Below the pieces are notes generated by a model, which was given only the letters and a program-made list of their open reading frames with translations, searched no databases and was not told the origin of the DNA. The translations under genes were made by a program, and so were the position numbers. This document shows, piece after piece, positions 43,701 through 53,500 of a DNA stretch of 64,000 nucleotides (position 1 is its first letter; the number at the start of each line of letters is the position of its first letter). Source of the stretch: Sphingomonas sp. AX6 (lineage in GTDB: Bacteria > Pseudomonadota > Alphaproteobacteria > Sphingomonadales > Sphingomonadaceae); the NCBI RefSeq assembly GCF_902506605.1, contig NZ_LR733979.1:641064-705063 (forward strand), given 5' to 3'.

Positions 43701-45986
43701 TCAGGCGGTCGCGCGACGCTCTGGCTGTGCCACGGTTGGCACCTGCTTTGAAAGGGCGGAAATCGCGCAGGACGCCAATTGCAGCGCCAAAATCGATTCG
43801 GCACCCTGATTGCGGTTAACGCCGGTGGGCATCAGCCCGTCATAACAGCCGCCATCGGCACCACTCGACAATGGCAGATCGAGTTCGTTCGCGCCGAGAT
43901 ACCAGCGATAGGCACGCATCGCCTCATCCACCCAGCGGCGGTCGTCCGTCGCCTCGAACGCCGCGGCGCACGCATCGATCGTCGCCTGCGCTTCCAGAGG
44001 CTGCTGATCGAACGGCAGCGGTTCGGCAAATTCGCGACCGAAGCTTTCGGTGCCGACCGCACGGAAATGACCGTCGGGCGAGGTCTGGCGCGTGACGATC
44101 CATTCCAGCGTCTCGATCCCGCACGCGATCAGGTCGTCGCGACCCAGGGCGACGCCCGCGCGCAGCAGCGCTTCAGGCAACCGCGCATTGTCGTAGGCGA
44201 GCACGATTTCGAACCATTTCCATTCCGGACGGCGCGCGGCGTCGAGCAGGGTCAGCAACTGGTCGCCGAACCGCGACATCAGGTTGCGGGCAAGGCCGTG
44301 ACCGGGGCGCGCGGCATCGATCGATGCGGCACCCAGGATGGCGAACGCCTGCGCCCGCGGGCTGCCGAAATCGAGCGCGATGTGCGCGGTCTGGTCGAAC
44401 AGGGCGGTCGCCCATTCGCGGTGCTTGCGCTGCGGGGCCTCGTTGGCGGTGACGCCCAGCGCCCACAACGTACGCCCATTCGAATCCTCGGACCCCGTAT
44501 CCTCGCACCAACTCCGGTCGAACGCCATGAAATTGCGGAATGCACGGGTATCGGGGTTCCAGGCGTGCTGGATGAAGGACGCGTAGATCGTCGTCCATTT
44601 GTCGCGGGCAGCAGCGTCGAGATCGGCGATGCGGCTCGCCAAAATCAGCGCGCGGGCATTGTCGTCGATGCAATAGCCATGGCGACGGTCCGGCACCGAG
44701 TAGATACCGTGCTGGAGCATGCCCGTCGCGTCGCTCATGCGTTCGACAGCCTGGAAATCGGCGGCAAGCACCTTGGGCGCGGCCTTGGCGACCGTTGGCT
44801 GCACCAGGCGGCGCGGCTTGGCGGCAATTGCGCCTGCGATCTCGTCCATCGCGTGTTCGGCAAGCCGCGACCAGATCATCGACCGTCCACGCGCATAGGC
44901 CCGCGCCGCCAGCGCGCTACGTGCCACGTCATCGCTCAACAGCGTCGCAATCTCGCGGGCAAAGCCCTGACTGTCGCCGAAGGCGACGAGCCGGCCATGG
45001 TCGTCATTCAGGATTTCGGTTGCGTGAATATAGGGCGTCGACACCACCGGCTTGCCCGATGCGACCGCATAGGACAGCGTGCCCGAGGTGATCTGCGCCG
45101 GGTTGGTATAGGGCGTCACATAGATGTCGGCGGCATCGAGATAATCGAGCAGCTCGTCGGCTTCGGCGAACTTGTCGATGAACTCGATATTGTCGCCAAG
45201 GCCGAGTGCCGTCGCCCGCTGGGTCAGGCCGTCGCGATACGCTTCGCCTTCATGCGCGACCAAGTTGGGGTGAGTTGCGCCCAGCACGACGTAAAGCGTG
45301 TCGGGATGCTGCGCCACGACCTTGGGCAGCGCGTCGATCAGCGTCTCGATCCCCTTATTGGGCGCGAGCAAACCGAAGGTAAGGACGACCGAGCGCCCTT
45401 CCCAGCCGAATGCCGCCTTCTTGCTGTCCGGGTCGACCAGTGCGCGATCGGGCACGCCGTGCGGGATCATCACGATCTGGCGATCATTCGCACCGTGGAC
45501 GCGCTTCAATATGTCACGCCCGGCCTCTGCCATCACGATCACCTTGGCGGCACGGCGGAGCAGCGCTTCCATCACCCGGCGTTCCTCGGCGCTCGGGCGC
45601 TCCAGCACGGTATGCAGCGTGACGATGACGGGCAGCGTGATCCGGTCGAGCAACCCGAGCAGATAATCGCCCGCCGACCCGCCATAAATGCCGTATTCGT
45701 GCTGGACCCACAGCGCCTTGGCACCCGATTCCTGAATCGCACGGGCTGCATCGGAATAAGCCGTGCGCTCGTTCTGGGGAATCGCGCGGGTAACGTCGGC
45801 CGGATATGCATAGCGCCCCGGATGGTCGTCCATCGCGTACACATCGACCCGCAGATCGGGATAACGCGCCTTCATCGCCAGATAGGTGTCGGTGGTATAG
45901 GTCGCGAGGCCGCATTTACGGGGCAGGTAATTGCCGAGCAAAGCGATATGGTCGATCGACGACGATCCAGCCGCAAGATGCGCCAT
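43701..45986 (-). CDS. GT4 glycosyltransferase with C-terminal alpha/alpha-toroid domain
   Basis: The product has 761 residues. The first half (about 12-385) is a GT-B glycosyltransferase: GNYLPRKCGLATYT, WVQHEYGIYGGSAGDYL, MIPHGVPD, LTFGLLAPNKGIETLIDALP and the nucleotide-sugar region PYTNPAQITSGTLSYAVASGKPVVST. The second half (about 420-745) is helical with repeated Trp/Gly motifs (HGYCIDDNARALILA; RWVDEAMRAYRWYLGAN; GCYDGLMPTGVNRNQGAES), as in alpha/alpha-barrel proteins next to GT4 enzymes. The ATG at 45986 has AAGGGA upstream; the longer frame only overlaps queF. It is likely co-expressed with GH130. Confidence 0.87.
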   Translation of the reverse strand: MAHLAAGSSSIDHIALLGNYLPRKCGLATYTTDTYLAMKARYPDLRVDVYAMDDHPGRYAYPADVTRAIPQNERTAYSDAARAIQESGAKALWVQHEYGIYGGSAGDYLLGLLDRITLPVIVTLHTVLERPSAEERRVMEALLRRAAKVIVMAEAGRDILKRVHGANDRQIVMIPHGVPDRALVDPDSKKAAFGWEGRSVVLTFGLLAPNKGIETLIDALPKVVAQHPDTLYVVLGATHPNLVAHEGEAYRDGLTQRATALGLGDNIEFIDKFAEADELLDYLDAADIYVTPYTNPAQITSGTLSYAVASGKPVVSTPYIHATEILNDDHGRLVAFGDSQGFAREIATLLSDDVARSALAARAYARGRSMIWSRLAEHAMDEIAGAIAAKPRRLVQPTVAKAAPKVLAADFQAVERMSDATGMLQHGIYSVPDRRHGYCIDDNARALILASRIADLDAAARDKWTTIYASFIQHAWNPDTRAFRNFMAFDRSWCEDTGSEDSNGRTLWALGVTANEAPQRKHREWATALFDQTAHIALDFGSPRAQAFAILGAASIDAARPGHGLARNLMSRFGDQLLTLLDAARRPEWKWFEIVLAYDNARLPEALLRAGVALGRDDLIACGIETLEWIVTRQTSPDGHFRAVGTESFGREFAEPLPFDQQPLEAQATIDACAAAFEATDDRRWVDEAMRAYRWYLGANELDLPLSSGADGGCYDGLMPTGVNRNQGAESILALQLASCAISALSKQVPTVAQPERRATA

Positions 45987-46116
45987 ATGCAGTCCCTTCG
46001 CAAAAGCGAGAATGCGCCCACAAATGGCAGGCAGCGACTCAGTAACCGCTTGAAGGACAGATGGTTGCACTAATGTTGCAATGCAGCAAGAAAATTCGCG
46101 ACGAGTGCACGTCCGG

Positions 46117-46134
46117 GCGCGCCAAATTGCGCGC
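46117..46134 (-). terminator. GC-rich hairpin at the end of queF
   Basis: GCGCGC (46117-46122) pairs with GCGCGC (46129-46134) around a 6-base loop. It begins 1 base after the queF stop on the minus strand. No U-run follows. Confidence 0.35.
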
Positions 46135-46135
46135 G

Positions 46136-46582
46136 CTATCCCCGCCCGCGATAATTCTGAACGCCCTGGTCGGGCAGCCACAGCGCTTCGGGCGGCGCAC
46201 CCGATTGCCAGAACACGTCGATCGGAATGCCGCCGCGCGGATACCAATAGCCACCGATGCGCAGCCATTTGGGCTTCATCTCGTCGAATAGGCGCTGGCC
46301 GATGCCGACCGTGCAATCCTCGTGGAAGGCGGCATGGTTGCGGAACGCGCCGAGAAACAGCTTGAGCGATTTGGATTCGACGATGGTGTCGCCGGGCGCA
46401 TAATCGATGACCAGATGCGCGAAATCGGGCTGGCCGGTCACCGGGCAGAGCGAGGTGAACTCGGGCGCCGAAAAGCGGACGCAATAAAGCTGCCCTGCGC
46501 GCGGATTGGGAACATAATCGAGGATCGCCTCTTCCGGCGTGGCGGGAAGCGCGCTGGTCTGGCCGAGATGCTTTGGGGTCAT
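46136..46582 (-). CDS. queF: NADPH-dependent 7-cyano-7-deazaguanine reductase, short form
   Basis: This 148-residue unimodular QueF reduces preQ0 to preQ1 for queuosine synthesis. It shows the catalytic Cys in [19 protein letters not shown] (near 46), the NADPH-site pattern [15 protein letters not shown] and [13 protein letters not shown]. The ATG at 46582 gives the normal length; the frame runs on upstream as a shadow of the divergent photolyase. It is divergent from that gene, 30 bases away. Confidence 0.95.
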   Translation of the reverse strand: MTPKHLGQTSALPATPEEAILDYVPNPRAGQLYCVRFSAPEFTSLCPVTGQPDFAHLVIDYAPGDTIVESKSLKLFLGAFRNHAAFHEDCTVGIGQRLFDEMKPKWLRIGGYWYPRGGIPIDVFWQSGAPPEALWLPDQGVQNYRGRG

Positions 46583-46612
46583 GCGCTGCGATTTAGGAAG
46601 GTTGGGGCGGAA

Positions 46613-48148
46613 TTGAAACACTCTGTCGAAACGCTGATCCCGGTGCTGGGCGACCAATTGACGCCCGACATCGCATCGCTGAAAGGCGCGAACCCGGAAA
46701 CCAGCGTCGTACTGATGATGGAGGTGGATGAGGAAGCCACCTATGTCCGCCATCACAAGGCCAAGATCGCATTCATCCTGTCGGCCATGCGCCATCATGC
46801 CGATCGGCTGCGTGGACTGGGCTGGACGGTCGATTATGTCCGGCTGGACGATGCCGACAATGCCGGCAGCTTCACCGGCGAAGTCGCACGCGCGGTAGAG
46901 CGCCATGCGCCCGCCACGATCTGCGTCACCGAGCCCGGCGAATGGCGCGTGCGCGCGGCGATCGATGGCTGGGCCGACAAGTTCGATTGCTTGGTGGAGA
47001 TTGTCGAGGACGACCGCTTCGTCTGCTCGCACGCCTCGTTCGACGCCTGGGCCACCGACCGCAAGCAACTGCGCATGGAGTATTTCTACCGCGAGATGCG
47101 TCGCAAGACCGGGCTGCTGATGGCAGGCGACAAGCCCGAAGGCGGGCAGTGGAACTATGACGCCGAGAACCGAAAGCCTGCGCAGAACGACCTGTTGATG
47201 CCGCGTCCGATCGCGTTCCGGTCCGACGACATCACGCGCGAGGTGATCGCGCTTGTCGCAGACCGCTTTGCCGACCATCCCGGCAGCCTCGACCAGTTCG
47301 AATTCGCGGTGACGCATGAAGAGGCGATGCGCGCGCAGCGCCATTTCCTGAAATCCGCGCTGCCCGATTTCGGCACCTATCAGGACGCGATGCTGACCGG
47401 CGAGCCCTATCTGTGGCACGCGGTGCTGTCGCCTTACATCAACGCGGGACTGCTCGACCCGATCGACCTGTGCCGCAAGGTCGAGGCCGAATATCGCGCT
47501 GGGCGGGTGCCGCTCAATTCGGCGGAAGGGTTCATCCGCCAGATCATCGGCTGGCGCGAATATGTCCGCGGCATCTATTGGCGCGAAGGACCGGATTATG
47601 CCCAGCGCAATTTCCTTAACGCAAAACGCGACTTGCCCGCATTCTACTGGACCGGCCAGACCGACATGCATTGCCTGTCGCAAGCCATCGGCCAGACGCT
47701 CGATCGCGCCTATGCCCATCACATCCAGCGCCTGATGATCACCGGCAATTTCGCGCTGCTGATCGGCGCCGACCCGCATCAGGTGCATTTATGGTATCTT
47801 GAGGTCTATGCCGACGCCTATGAGTGGGTGGAACTGCCCAATACGCTGGGGATGAGCCAGTTTGCCGATGGCGGCTTGCTGGGGTCCAAACCCTATGCGT
47901 CGTCGGGTGCCTATATCGACCGGATGTCGGATTATTGCCGGTCGTGCCGCTACGACGTGAAGCAGCGCGTCGGCCCCGATGCCTGTCCGTTCAACGCGCT
48001 TTACTGGGATTTTCTGGCGCGCAATCGCGGCAAACTGGGCGACAATCCGCGCCTGTCGATGCCCTATCGCAACTGGGATCGGATGGAAGCCGACACGCAG
48101 AACGCGCTCATCAAGCAGGCACGCGGGTTTCTGCAATCGCTCGACTGA
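46613..48148 (+). CDS. FeS-containing photolyase/cryptochrome (FeS-BCP/PhrB family)
   Basis: The 511-residue product begins [23 protein letters not shown], typical of the prokaryotic (6-4) photolyase/CryB group. The C-terminal half has an FAD-binding helical domain ([70 protein letters not shown]). The four Cys expected for the [4Fe-4S] cluster are visible: one in MHCLSQ and three in YCRSC...DACP. It should repair UV lesions with light, or act as a blue-light receptor. Start is the TTG at 46613, with AGGAAGG upstream; no ATG is available near. Confidence 0.9.
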   Translation: MKHSVETLIPVLGDQLTPDIASLKGANPETSVVLMMEVDEEATYVRHHKAKIAFILSAMRHHADRLRGLGWTVDYVRLDDADNAGSFTGEVARAVERHAPATICVTEPGEWRVRAAIDGWADKFDCLVEIVEDDRFVCSHASFDAWATDRKQLRMEYFYREMRRKTGLLMAGDKPEGGQWNYDAENRKPAQNDLLMPRPIAFRSDDITREVIALVADRFADHPGSLDQFEFAVTHEEAMRAQRHFLKSALPDFGTYQDAMLTGEPYLWHAVLSPYINAGLLDPIDLCRKVEAEYRAGRVPLNSAEGFIRQIIGWREYVRGIYWREGPDYAQRNFLNAKRDLPAFYWTGQTDMHCLSQAIGQTLDRAYAHHIQRLMITGNFALLIGADPHQVHLWYLEVYADAYEWVELPNTLGMSQFADGGLLGSKPYASSGAYIDRMSDYCRSCRYDVKQRVGPDACPFNALYWDFLARNRGKLGDNPRLSMPYRNWDRMEADTQNALIKQARGFLQSLD

Positions 48149-48206
48149 CGCGCTTGCCCGGGCCTCACGAAGCGGTCAGGATCGCATCGTTCGAAGGAGA
48201 CGATGG

Positions 48207-49043
48207 ATGGACGATCTGATCTCGACGTCGTGGCTGGCCGACCGGCTGACCGAAAGCGATCTGGTCGTGCTGGATGCCAGCTGGTTCCTGCCCGAACATG
48301 GCCGCAACCCCCGCACGGACTTCGCGAGCGGCCACATCCCCGGCGCGCGTTTCCTTGATCTGGCGGCTCTGACCGACGCAGACGATGCGTTGCCGATGAT
48401 GCTGCCAAGCGACCATGCATTCAATGAAGCGATGCGCGCGCTCGGCATCTCCAACGACACTCGCGTCGTCGTTTATGACGACAGCCCGTTGCACACGTCT
48501 GCACGGGCATGGTGGATGATGCGATTGATGGGTGTGCCGCGCGTCGCCATCCTCGATGGCGGTCTCGGGCAGTGGCGTGGCGAAGGACGCGCGCTGGAGA
48601 TGGGTGACGCGGCACCCGCCTCCGGCATTTTCATGGCGCATTCGGATCGCGGACTGGTGCGCGACAAAAGCGCGATGCTCGCCAATCTGGCGAGTGGCGA
48701 GGAACAGATGGTCGATGCGCGATCGCCCGCGCGCTTTGCAGGCGAGGAGCCGGAACCGCGCGCCGGGGTGGAGCCGGGCCATATTCCGGGCAGCCTGAAC
48801 CTTCCCTATGCACGGCTGTTCGATGCCGAAGGGAAGTGGCGGCCGCCCGCGGAACTGCGCGCGGCATTCGAGGATGCCGGGGTCGATCTGCACCGCCCGA
48901 TCGTCACCACCTGCGGCTCCGGGGTGACCGCGGCGACATTGGTCTTCGCATTGCATTTGCTTGGGCACGAAGCCGCGCTCTATGACGGCAGTTGGTCGGA
49001 ATGGGGTGCAGCAGACGTGCCCAAGGCGAAGGGGCCTGCGTGA
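48207..49043 (+). CDS. sseA: 3-mercaptopyruvate sulfurtransferase
   Basis: This 278-residue protein has two rhodanese domains (about 5-130 and 155-275). The C-terminal active-site loop is TTCGSGVTAA, the CGSG(V/I)T signature that separates mercaptopyruvate sulfurtransferases from thiosulfate ones; other blocks are DFASGHIPGARFLDL and VEPGHIPGSLNLPY. It moves sulfur from 3-mercaptopyruvate to thiophilic acceptors. The ATG at 48207 lies 7 bases after GGAG. It overlaps metC by 4 bases. Confidence 0.93.
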   Translation: MDDLISTSWLADRLTESDLVVLDASWFLPEHGRNPRTDFASGHIPGARFLDLAALTDADDALPMMLPSDHAFNEAMRALGISNDTRVVVYDDSPLHTSARAWWMMRLMGVPRVAILDGGLGQWRGEGRALEMGDAAPASGIFMAHSDRGLVRDKSAMLANLASGEEQMVDARSPARFAGEEPEPRAGVEPGHIPGSLNLPYARLFDAEGKWRPPAELRAAFEDAGVDLHRPIVTTCGSGVTAATLVFALHLLGHEAALYDGSWSEWGAADVPKAKGPA

Positions 49044-50239
49044 ACGAGGACGCCAAGCGGAATATGGGCAATGCGACGCGCGTCGTCGCGGCGGGGCGGC
49101 GCAAGGAATGGACGGGCGGCATCGTCAATCCGCCGGTGTGGCGCGCTTCCACCATCCTGTACGATAACGTCGCCGAAATGCGCGCGCGGGGCAGCGCCGA
49201 TACGCATCACAAATTATTCTACGGGCGGCGCGGCACCCCGACCCAGTGGAGCCTGGCCGACGCGCTGACCGAGCTGGAACCGGGGGCCGAAGCCACGTTC
49301 CTCTACCCCTCGGGCGTCGCAGCGATTGCCGCAGCACTACTGACCGTGCTGGCGCCGGGCGACGAACTGCTGATGGTCGACAGCACCTATGACCCGACGC
49401 GCGGGCTGTGCGACGGGCTGCTCGCGCGGATGGGGATCACGACACGTTATTATGATCCGATGGTGGGCGCGGGCATCGCCGACCTGATCGGCGAGCGCAC
49501 CCGCGCCATCTATATGGAAAGTCCCGGTAGCCTGACCTTCGAGGTGCAAGACGTGCCCGCCATCGTCGCGGTGGCAAAAGCGCAGGGGCTGGTCACCCTG
49601 CTCGACAATACCTGGGCGACGCCGTTGCTGTTTCCGGCGATGACACGCGGCATCGACTATTCGATCCTGGCGTGCACCAAATATGTCGTCGGCCATTCGG
49701 ACGCGATGCTCGGCTCCGTCACCGCCGCACCCGGCAAGTTCGATGCGCTGCGCCAGACCAGCTTTCAGATGGGCCAATGCGTGTCGCCCGACGATGCCTA
49801 TCTCGGCTCGCGCGGGCTGCGCACGATGGCGCTGCGATTGAAGGAACAGGGGCGCAGCGCGCTCGCCATCGCGGGGTGGCTGGCGCAGCAACCAGGCGTC
49901 GCTCGCGTCCTCCATCCCGCGGTCGACACCTGTCCCGGTCACGACCTGTTCGAACGCGACTTCAAGGGCGCGGCGGGCCTGTTCGCCTTCGTCCTCGACG
50001 GCGGCAAAGACGCGGCGCGCACCGCGCTGATCGACGGGCTGGACCTGTTCGGCATCGGCTATAGCTGGGGCGGTTACGAAAGCCTGGTGGTGCCCGTCGA
50101 TCCGCAGCGCCATCGCAGCGTTACCGACTGGCAGGCCGAAGGACCGGTGGTCCGATTGCAGATCGGCATCGAGGATACCGAAGACCTGATCGCCGACCTT
50201 GCCCGCGGCCTCGAACAGTTTCGTGCCGCATGCCGTTAG
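49040..50239 (+). CDS. metC: Cystathionine beta-lyase
   Basis: This 399-residue PLP enzyme of the Cys/Met metabolism family converts cystathionine to homocysteine, pyruvate and ammonia. It carries NPPVWRASTILYDNVAEM, LEPGAEATFLYPSGVAAIAAALL, LLDNTWATPLLFPAM and the PLP-lysine segment SILACTKYVVGHSDAMLG. The GTG at 49040 lies inside the sseA stop (GTGA) with AAGGGG upstream. Next to sseA it makes a small sulfur-amino-acid operon. It overlaps the channel gene by 10 bases. Confidence 0.93.
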   Translation: MNEDAKRNMGNATRVVAAGRRKEWTGGIVNPPVWRASTILYDNVAEMRARGSADTHHKLFYGRRGTPTQWSLADALTELEPGAEATFLYPSGVAAIAAALLTVLAPGDELLMVDSTYDPTRGLCDGLLARMGITTRYYDPMVGAGIADLIGERTRAIYMESPGSLTFEVQDVPAIVAVAKAQGLVTLLDNTWATPLLFPAMTRGIDYSILACTKYVVGHSDAMLGSVTAAPGKFDALRQTSFQMGQCVSPDDAYLGSRGLRTMALRLKEQGRSALAIAGWLAQQPGVARVLHPAVDTCPGHDLFERDFKGAAGLFAFVLDGGKDAARTALIDGLDLFGIGYSWGGYESLVVPVDPQRHRSVTDWQAEGPVVRLQIGIEDTEDLIADLARGLEQFRAACR

Positions 50240-51567
50240 AGCAGCTTAACGCCTGGCTCGTCACACGCGGGCTCGTCATACCGCCGACAGCGGAACTGAT
50301 CGAAGCGGCGATTGCGCTCGGGTTTGCGCTACTGGCGCTTGCCGCCGGTTGGTATGCGGGCCGCCGGTTCGGACCCCGGCTCAACGCATTCTGGACCGAT
50401 CGGGTCGGCCATGCAGAGGGACTGGCCGGGCGCATGGGCGCGATCGTGCGGCACGGCACAGCCGCGTTGCTGCTCGCGATCCTGTTCTACCTCTGGCCGT
50501 GGAAGACGCTCGCCGCGCTGGGGTTCGGCATTTCGCTGGGCGCGGCGACCGCGATGCTGCTGCTGGAGGTGATGCGCGGACTGTCGATGCCGCGCTGGGC
50601 GGCGCGATTGATCGCCGCATTCGTCTTCGTCGCGATCCTGTCTGGCGCGATCGGCGGGCTGGGCGAGATCACCGCGCTGATGGAAAGCGTCGGGTTCAAC
50701 ATCGGGCGACGCCGCATTTCGCTGTTGAGCGTGGTCACGCTGCTCGTCACCATCATCGCATTGTTCGCGATTGCGCGGCTTGCCAACCGGCTGGTCGCGC
50801 ATTCGATCGAACAGGCACGCGGGTTCGATGCGACACAAAAGCTGTTGTTCCAGAAACTGGCGGGCGTCACCATCCTGGTCGCCCTGTTCTTCTTCGCGAT
50901 CGACCTGCTCGGACTCGACCTGACGACCTTTGCGGTGTTTTCGGGCGCGTTCGGCCTGGCGATCGGTTTCGGGCTGCAAAAGACGGTCGGCAATCTGTTT
51001 GCCGGAATCGTCCTCCTCATGGACCGGTCGATCAAGCCGGGCGACGTGATCGTCGTCGGGGATCAGTTCGGATGGGTGAACAAGATCGGGGTGCGTGCCG
51101 TCAGCGTGATTACGCGCGACGGCAAGGAGCATCTGATCCCCAACGAAAACCTGATGACGCAGGAGGTGGAAAACTGGTCCTATTCCGACCGCAACGTCCG
51201 CGTCCGTATTCCCGTCGGTGTGGCCTATGAATCGGACATCAAGCTCGCCCAGCAATTGATGCTGGACGCCGCGAACGAAAGCCCGCGCGTGCTGAATTCG
51301 CCCAAACCCAATGTCTGGCTGACCTCGTTCGGCGATTATGCGCTGGAACACGAAATCCTGGCGTGGATCAACGATCCCGAAGGCGGCGTCGGCAATGTTA
51401 AGTCGGACGTCCTCAACCGGCTATGGGTGAAGTTCCAGGAACACGGCATCGAAATCCCGTTCCCGCAGCAGGTGCTCCATTTCCGTTCGACCAAGGGCGA
51501 CCAGATCGGCAGCGTCGCGGGAAAGCGGTCGGACGGCCCGGTCGGCGGGCTGGAGGACGCGCCCTAA
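50230..51567 (+). CDS. MscS-family mechanosensitive channel
   Basis: The 445-residue product has about five to six transmembrane helices, the last being the pore helix (TTFAVFSGAFGLAIGFGLQKTVGNLFAGIVLL), followed by the conserved beta domain (RSIKPGDVIVVGDQFGWVNKIGVRAVSVITRDGKEHLIPNENLM's start through SY) and an alpha/beta cytoplasmic domain ending near IEIPFPQQVLHF. It would open on membrane tension and release solutes under osmotic downshock. It is longer than E. coli MscS by several N-terminal helices. Its start lies inside the metC end, so it is probably co-translated. Confidence 0.93.
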   Translation: MPLEQLNAWLVTRGLVIPPTAELIEAAIALGFALLALAAGWYAGRRFGPRLNAFWTDRVGHAEGLAGRMGAIVRHGTAALLLAILFYLWPWKTLAALGFGISLGAATAMLLLEVMRGLSMPRWAARLIAAFVFVAILSGAIGGLGEITALMESVGFNIGRRRISLLSVVTLLVTIIALFAIARLANRLVAHSIEQARGFDATQKLLFQKLAGVTILVALFFFAIDLLGLDLTTFAVFSGAFGLAIGFGLQKTVGNLFAGIVLLMDRSIKPGDVIVVGDQFGWVNKIGVRAVSVITRDGKEHLIPNENLMTQEVENWSYSDRNVRVRIPVGVAYESDIKLAQQLMLDAANESPRVLNSPKPNVWLTSFGDYALEHEILAWINDPEGGVGNVKSDVLNRLWVKFQEHGIEIPFPQQVLHFRSTKGDQIGSVAGKRSDGPVGGLEDAP

Positions 51568-51578
51568 AGTCCGGGCGT

Positions 51579-52064
51579 TCAGCGCAGCAGGTCGATCACC
51601 TCGGCGCGTGAGACGTTCGCCTGGCTCAGCACCGCGCCCCAGGCATCGCGCAGGATCGCATCGCGCGTCGGCGCTGTCGCCTGCGCTGCATCGCCGGTAA
51701 CCGTCGCGGTAGTCGCGGCAATCGTCACCGGGGGTACCGATCCGCTCGCGATCCAGCTTCCCATCGCGCGGTAATCGCTGCGCGACGACGGATTGGCGGG
51801 CAGCGCGGCGGCGACCGAGGTCGGTTGTGCGTCGGCGGGAGGACTGCTTGCCGATGGGGCTGGCGATGGCGCGGAAGACGCGGGCGGCGGCGAGGATGCG
51901 GGAGCGGGTGAGGGCTCGGCGGCAACCGGTGCCGGATCTGGCGCAGGTTCGGCAGCAGACGACGGCTGGCTCGGCGGAGGCGCGGGCTGCGGCTGCGGCT
52001 GGGGCTGCGATTGTCCGGGCGGTGTCTGTCCGCGACCAGGGTTCAAAATCGATCCGATAAGCAT
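51579..52064 (-). CDS. Proline/alanine-rich hypothetical protein
   Basis: The 161-residue product is dominated by a Pro/Ala/Ser/Gln low-complexity region (about 12-85, QSQPQPQPQPAPPPS and similar). A more ordered C-terminal part (about 95-161) ends RDAWGAVLSQANVSRAEVIDLLR, which could be a small helix. I recognise no family. It is convergent with the MscS gene, 11 bases away. The low complexity makes the frame choice weaker, but its rich third-position GC fits a real gene. Confidence 0.5.
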   Translation of the reverse strand: MLIGSILNPGRGQTPPGQSQPQPQPQPAPPPSQPSSAAEPAPDPAPVAAEPSPAPASSPPPASSAPSPAPSASSPPADAQPTSVAAALPANPSSRSDYRAMGSWIASGSVPPVTIAATTATVTGDAAQATAPTRDAILRDAWGAVLSQANVSRAEVIDLLR

Positions 52065-52219
52065 GGCGCCAGTCTCCTACGACGACATTCGATGCCGTCG
52101 ATTAGGGGATGAATCTGTCGATCGCCTTGCCCGACATGGCTGGCGCGGCGTTTACCGTCTTTGCATCGGCTTGTGCGGCACCACTGGCATCGCGCGCGTA
52201 TCGGCTTACATCTGACGGC

Positions 52220-53368
52220 GTGAACGAGCCGAACCTGACTGCCCAGATCGCCCAAGGCGTCACCTCGGTCCCGGCCGAACGCTGGGATGCCTGCGCGGGC
52301 AGCGGCGATCCGTTCGTCAGCCACGCTTTTTTGAGCGCACTCGAAGCGTCCGGTTCGGTCGGCCCCGGCACCGGCTGGCAACCCCTGCCGATCCTGACAG
52401 GCCCGGAAGGCGCGCCCACCGCCGTCGTCCCCTGCTACGCCAAAAGCCACAGCCAGGGCGAATATGTCTTCGATCATGGTTGGGGCGATGCATGGCAGCA
52501 CGCGGGCGGGGAGTATTACCCCAAGCTTCAGGTCGCGGTCCCGTTCACGCCTGTCCCCGGCGCACGCATCCTTGTCGATCCCGCCGCGAACCCCGATACC
52601 GCGACCCGCGATGCCATCCGCGCCATCCAGGCGGTCACCGACCAGTCCGGACTCTCCTCCGCGCACGCCACGTTCGTTGCGCCGGAACAGATCGCCGCAT
52701 TCGAAGCGGCGGGCTGGCTGATCCGGCAGGGCACGCAATTCCATTGGCAGAACGACGACTACGCCTCGTTCGACGATTTCCTGTCCGCGCTTGCCAGCCG
52801 CAAGCGCAAGGCGATACGCAAGGAACGCGCCGCCGCCGTCGATGGCCTGACCATCCGCCACCTGAGCGGGGCCGAGATCACCGAAGCGCATTGGGACGCG
52901 TTCTGGATATTCTATCAGGACACCGGTGCCCGAAAATGGGGCCAGCCCTATCTGACCCGACCGTTTTTCTCACACATCGGCGAGACGATGGGCGACAGGC
53001 TCCTCCTGATCCTTGCCGAACGCGATGGGCACCCGATCGCGGGCGCGCTCAATCTGTTGGGCGGCGATGCGCTTTACGGGCGATATTGGGGATGTACCGA
53101 GGACATCCCCTTCCTTCATTTCGAGCTGTGTTATTATCAGGCGATCGATGCCGCGATCGCGCGCCGTCTGGCGCGGGTAGAGGCAGGCGCGCAGGGCGAA
53201 CACAAACTCGCGCGCGGCTATATCCCCGTCCCCACCTGGTCCGCGCATTACCTCCCCGATCCCGGTTTTCGGCGGGCGGTGGCCGATTTTCTCAAGCGCG
53301 AACGCCATGCGGTCGAACAGGAACAAGCGTTTCTTGGGGAGCTTGCTCCGTTCAAACGCGCGGGCTGA
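52220..53368 (+). CDS. FemAB-like/GNAT acyltransferase (peptidoglycan-biosynthesis-type, DUF482)
   Basis: The product has about 382 residues if started at GTG 52220. It is a FemAB_like (DUF482) protein made of two GNAT-like halves: PAERWDACAGSGDPFVSHAFLSALEASG, YVFDHGWGDAWQHAGGEYYPKLQVAVPFTPVPG, WQNDDYASFDDFLSALASRKRKAIRKER, ALNLLGGDALYGRYWGC and LPDPGFRRAVADFLKRER. It probably transfers an acyl or aminoacyl group; the substrate is unknown. The frame opens at ATG 52109 but the 37 extra residues look unlike the family and no spaced ribosome site precedes it. It is the last host gene before the prophage. Confidence 0.85.
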   Translation: MNEPNLTAQIAQGVTSVPAERWDACAGSGDPFVSHAFLSALEASGSVGPGTGWQPLPILTGPEGAPTAVVPCYAKSHSQGEYVFDHGWGDAWQHAGGEYYPKLQVAVPFTPVPGARILVDPAANPDTATRDAIRAIQAVTDQSGLSSAHATFVAPEQIAAFEAAGWLIRQGTQFHWQNDDYASFDDFLSALASRKRKAIRKERAAAVDGLTIRHLSGAEITEAHWDAFWIFYQDTGARKWGQPYLTRPFFSHIGETMGDRLLLILAERDGHPIAGALNLLGGDALYGRYWGCTEDIPFLHFELCYYQAIDAAIARRLARVEAGAQGEHKLARGYIPVPTWSAHYLPDPGFRRAVADFLKRERHAVEQEQAFLGELAPFKRAG

Positions 53369-53500
53369 TCGAAGCGGGGGGAAGGTGGTGGACAGGGCTT
53401 CCAGTGCATTATTAGCGCTGACGCCCGCAAACTCGGCATTTGATACGGCTGGCGTCGGACGATACCCCCACGCCTACCCCCAAATTATTTTCGCTACCCC
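53369..53500. other. Left prophage boundary region
   Basis: There is no gene in this 132-bp stretch between the host acyltransferase and the AlpA-like gene, and no tRNA is seen. Phage-type genes begin immediately to the right, so one attachment half-site should lie here, but its core cannot be named without the other end. The base pattern changes near 53460 to C/A-rich runs (TACCCCCAC). Confidence 0.4.

Noticed and set aside
43779..46073. 764-residue antisense open frame across the GT4 gene
   Set aside because: The minus strand has clear glycosyltransferase motifs; the plus frame is only the GC-rich shadow.
46583..47788. Long minus-strand extension of queF
   Set aside because: It lies within the photolyase gene; QueF has its normal 148 residues from the ATG at 46582.
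51540..51580. Terminator between the MscS gene and the Pro-rich gene
   Set aside because: Only a 5-bp stem (CGCCC/GGGCG) overlapping the stop codon is visible; too weak to call.
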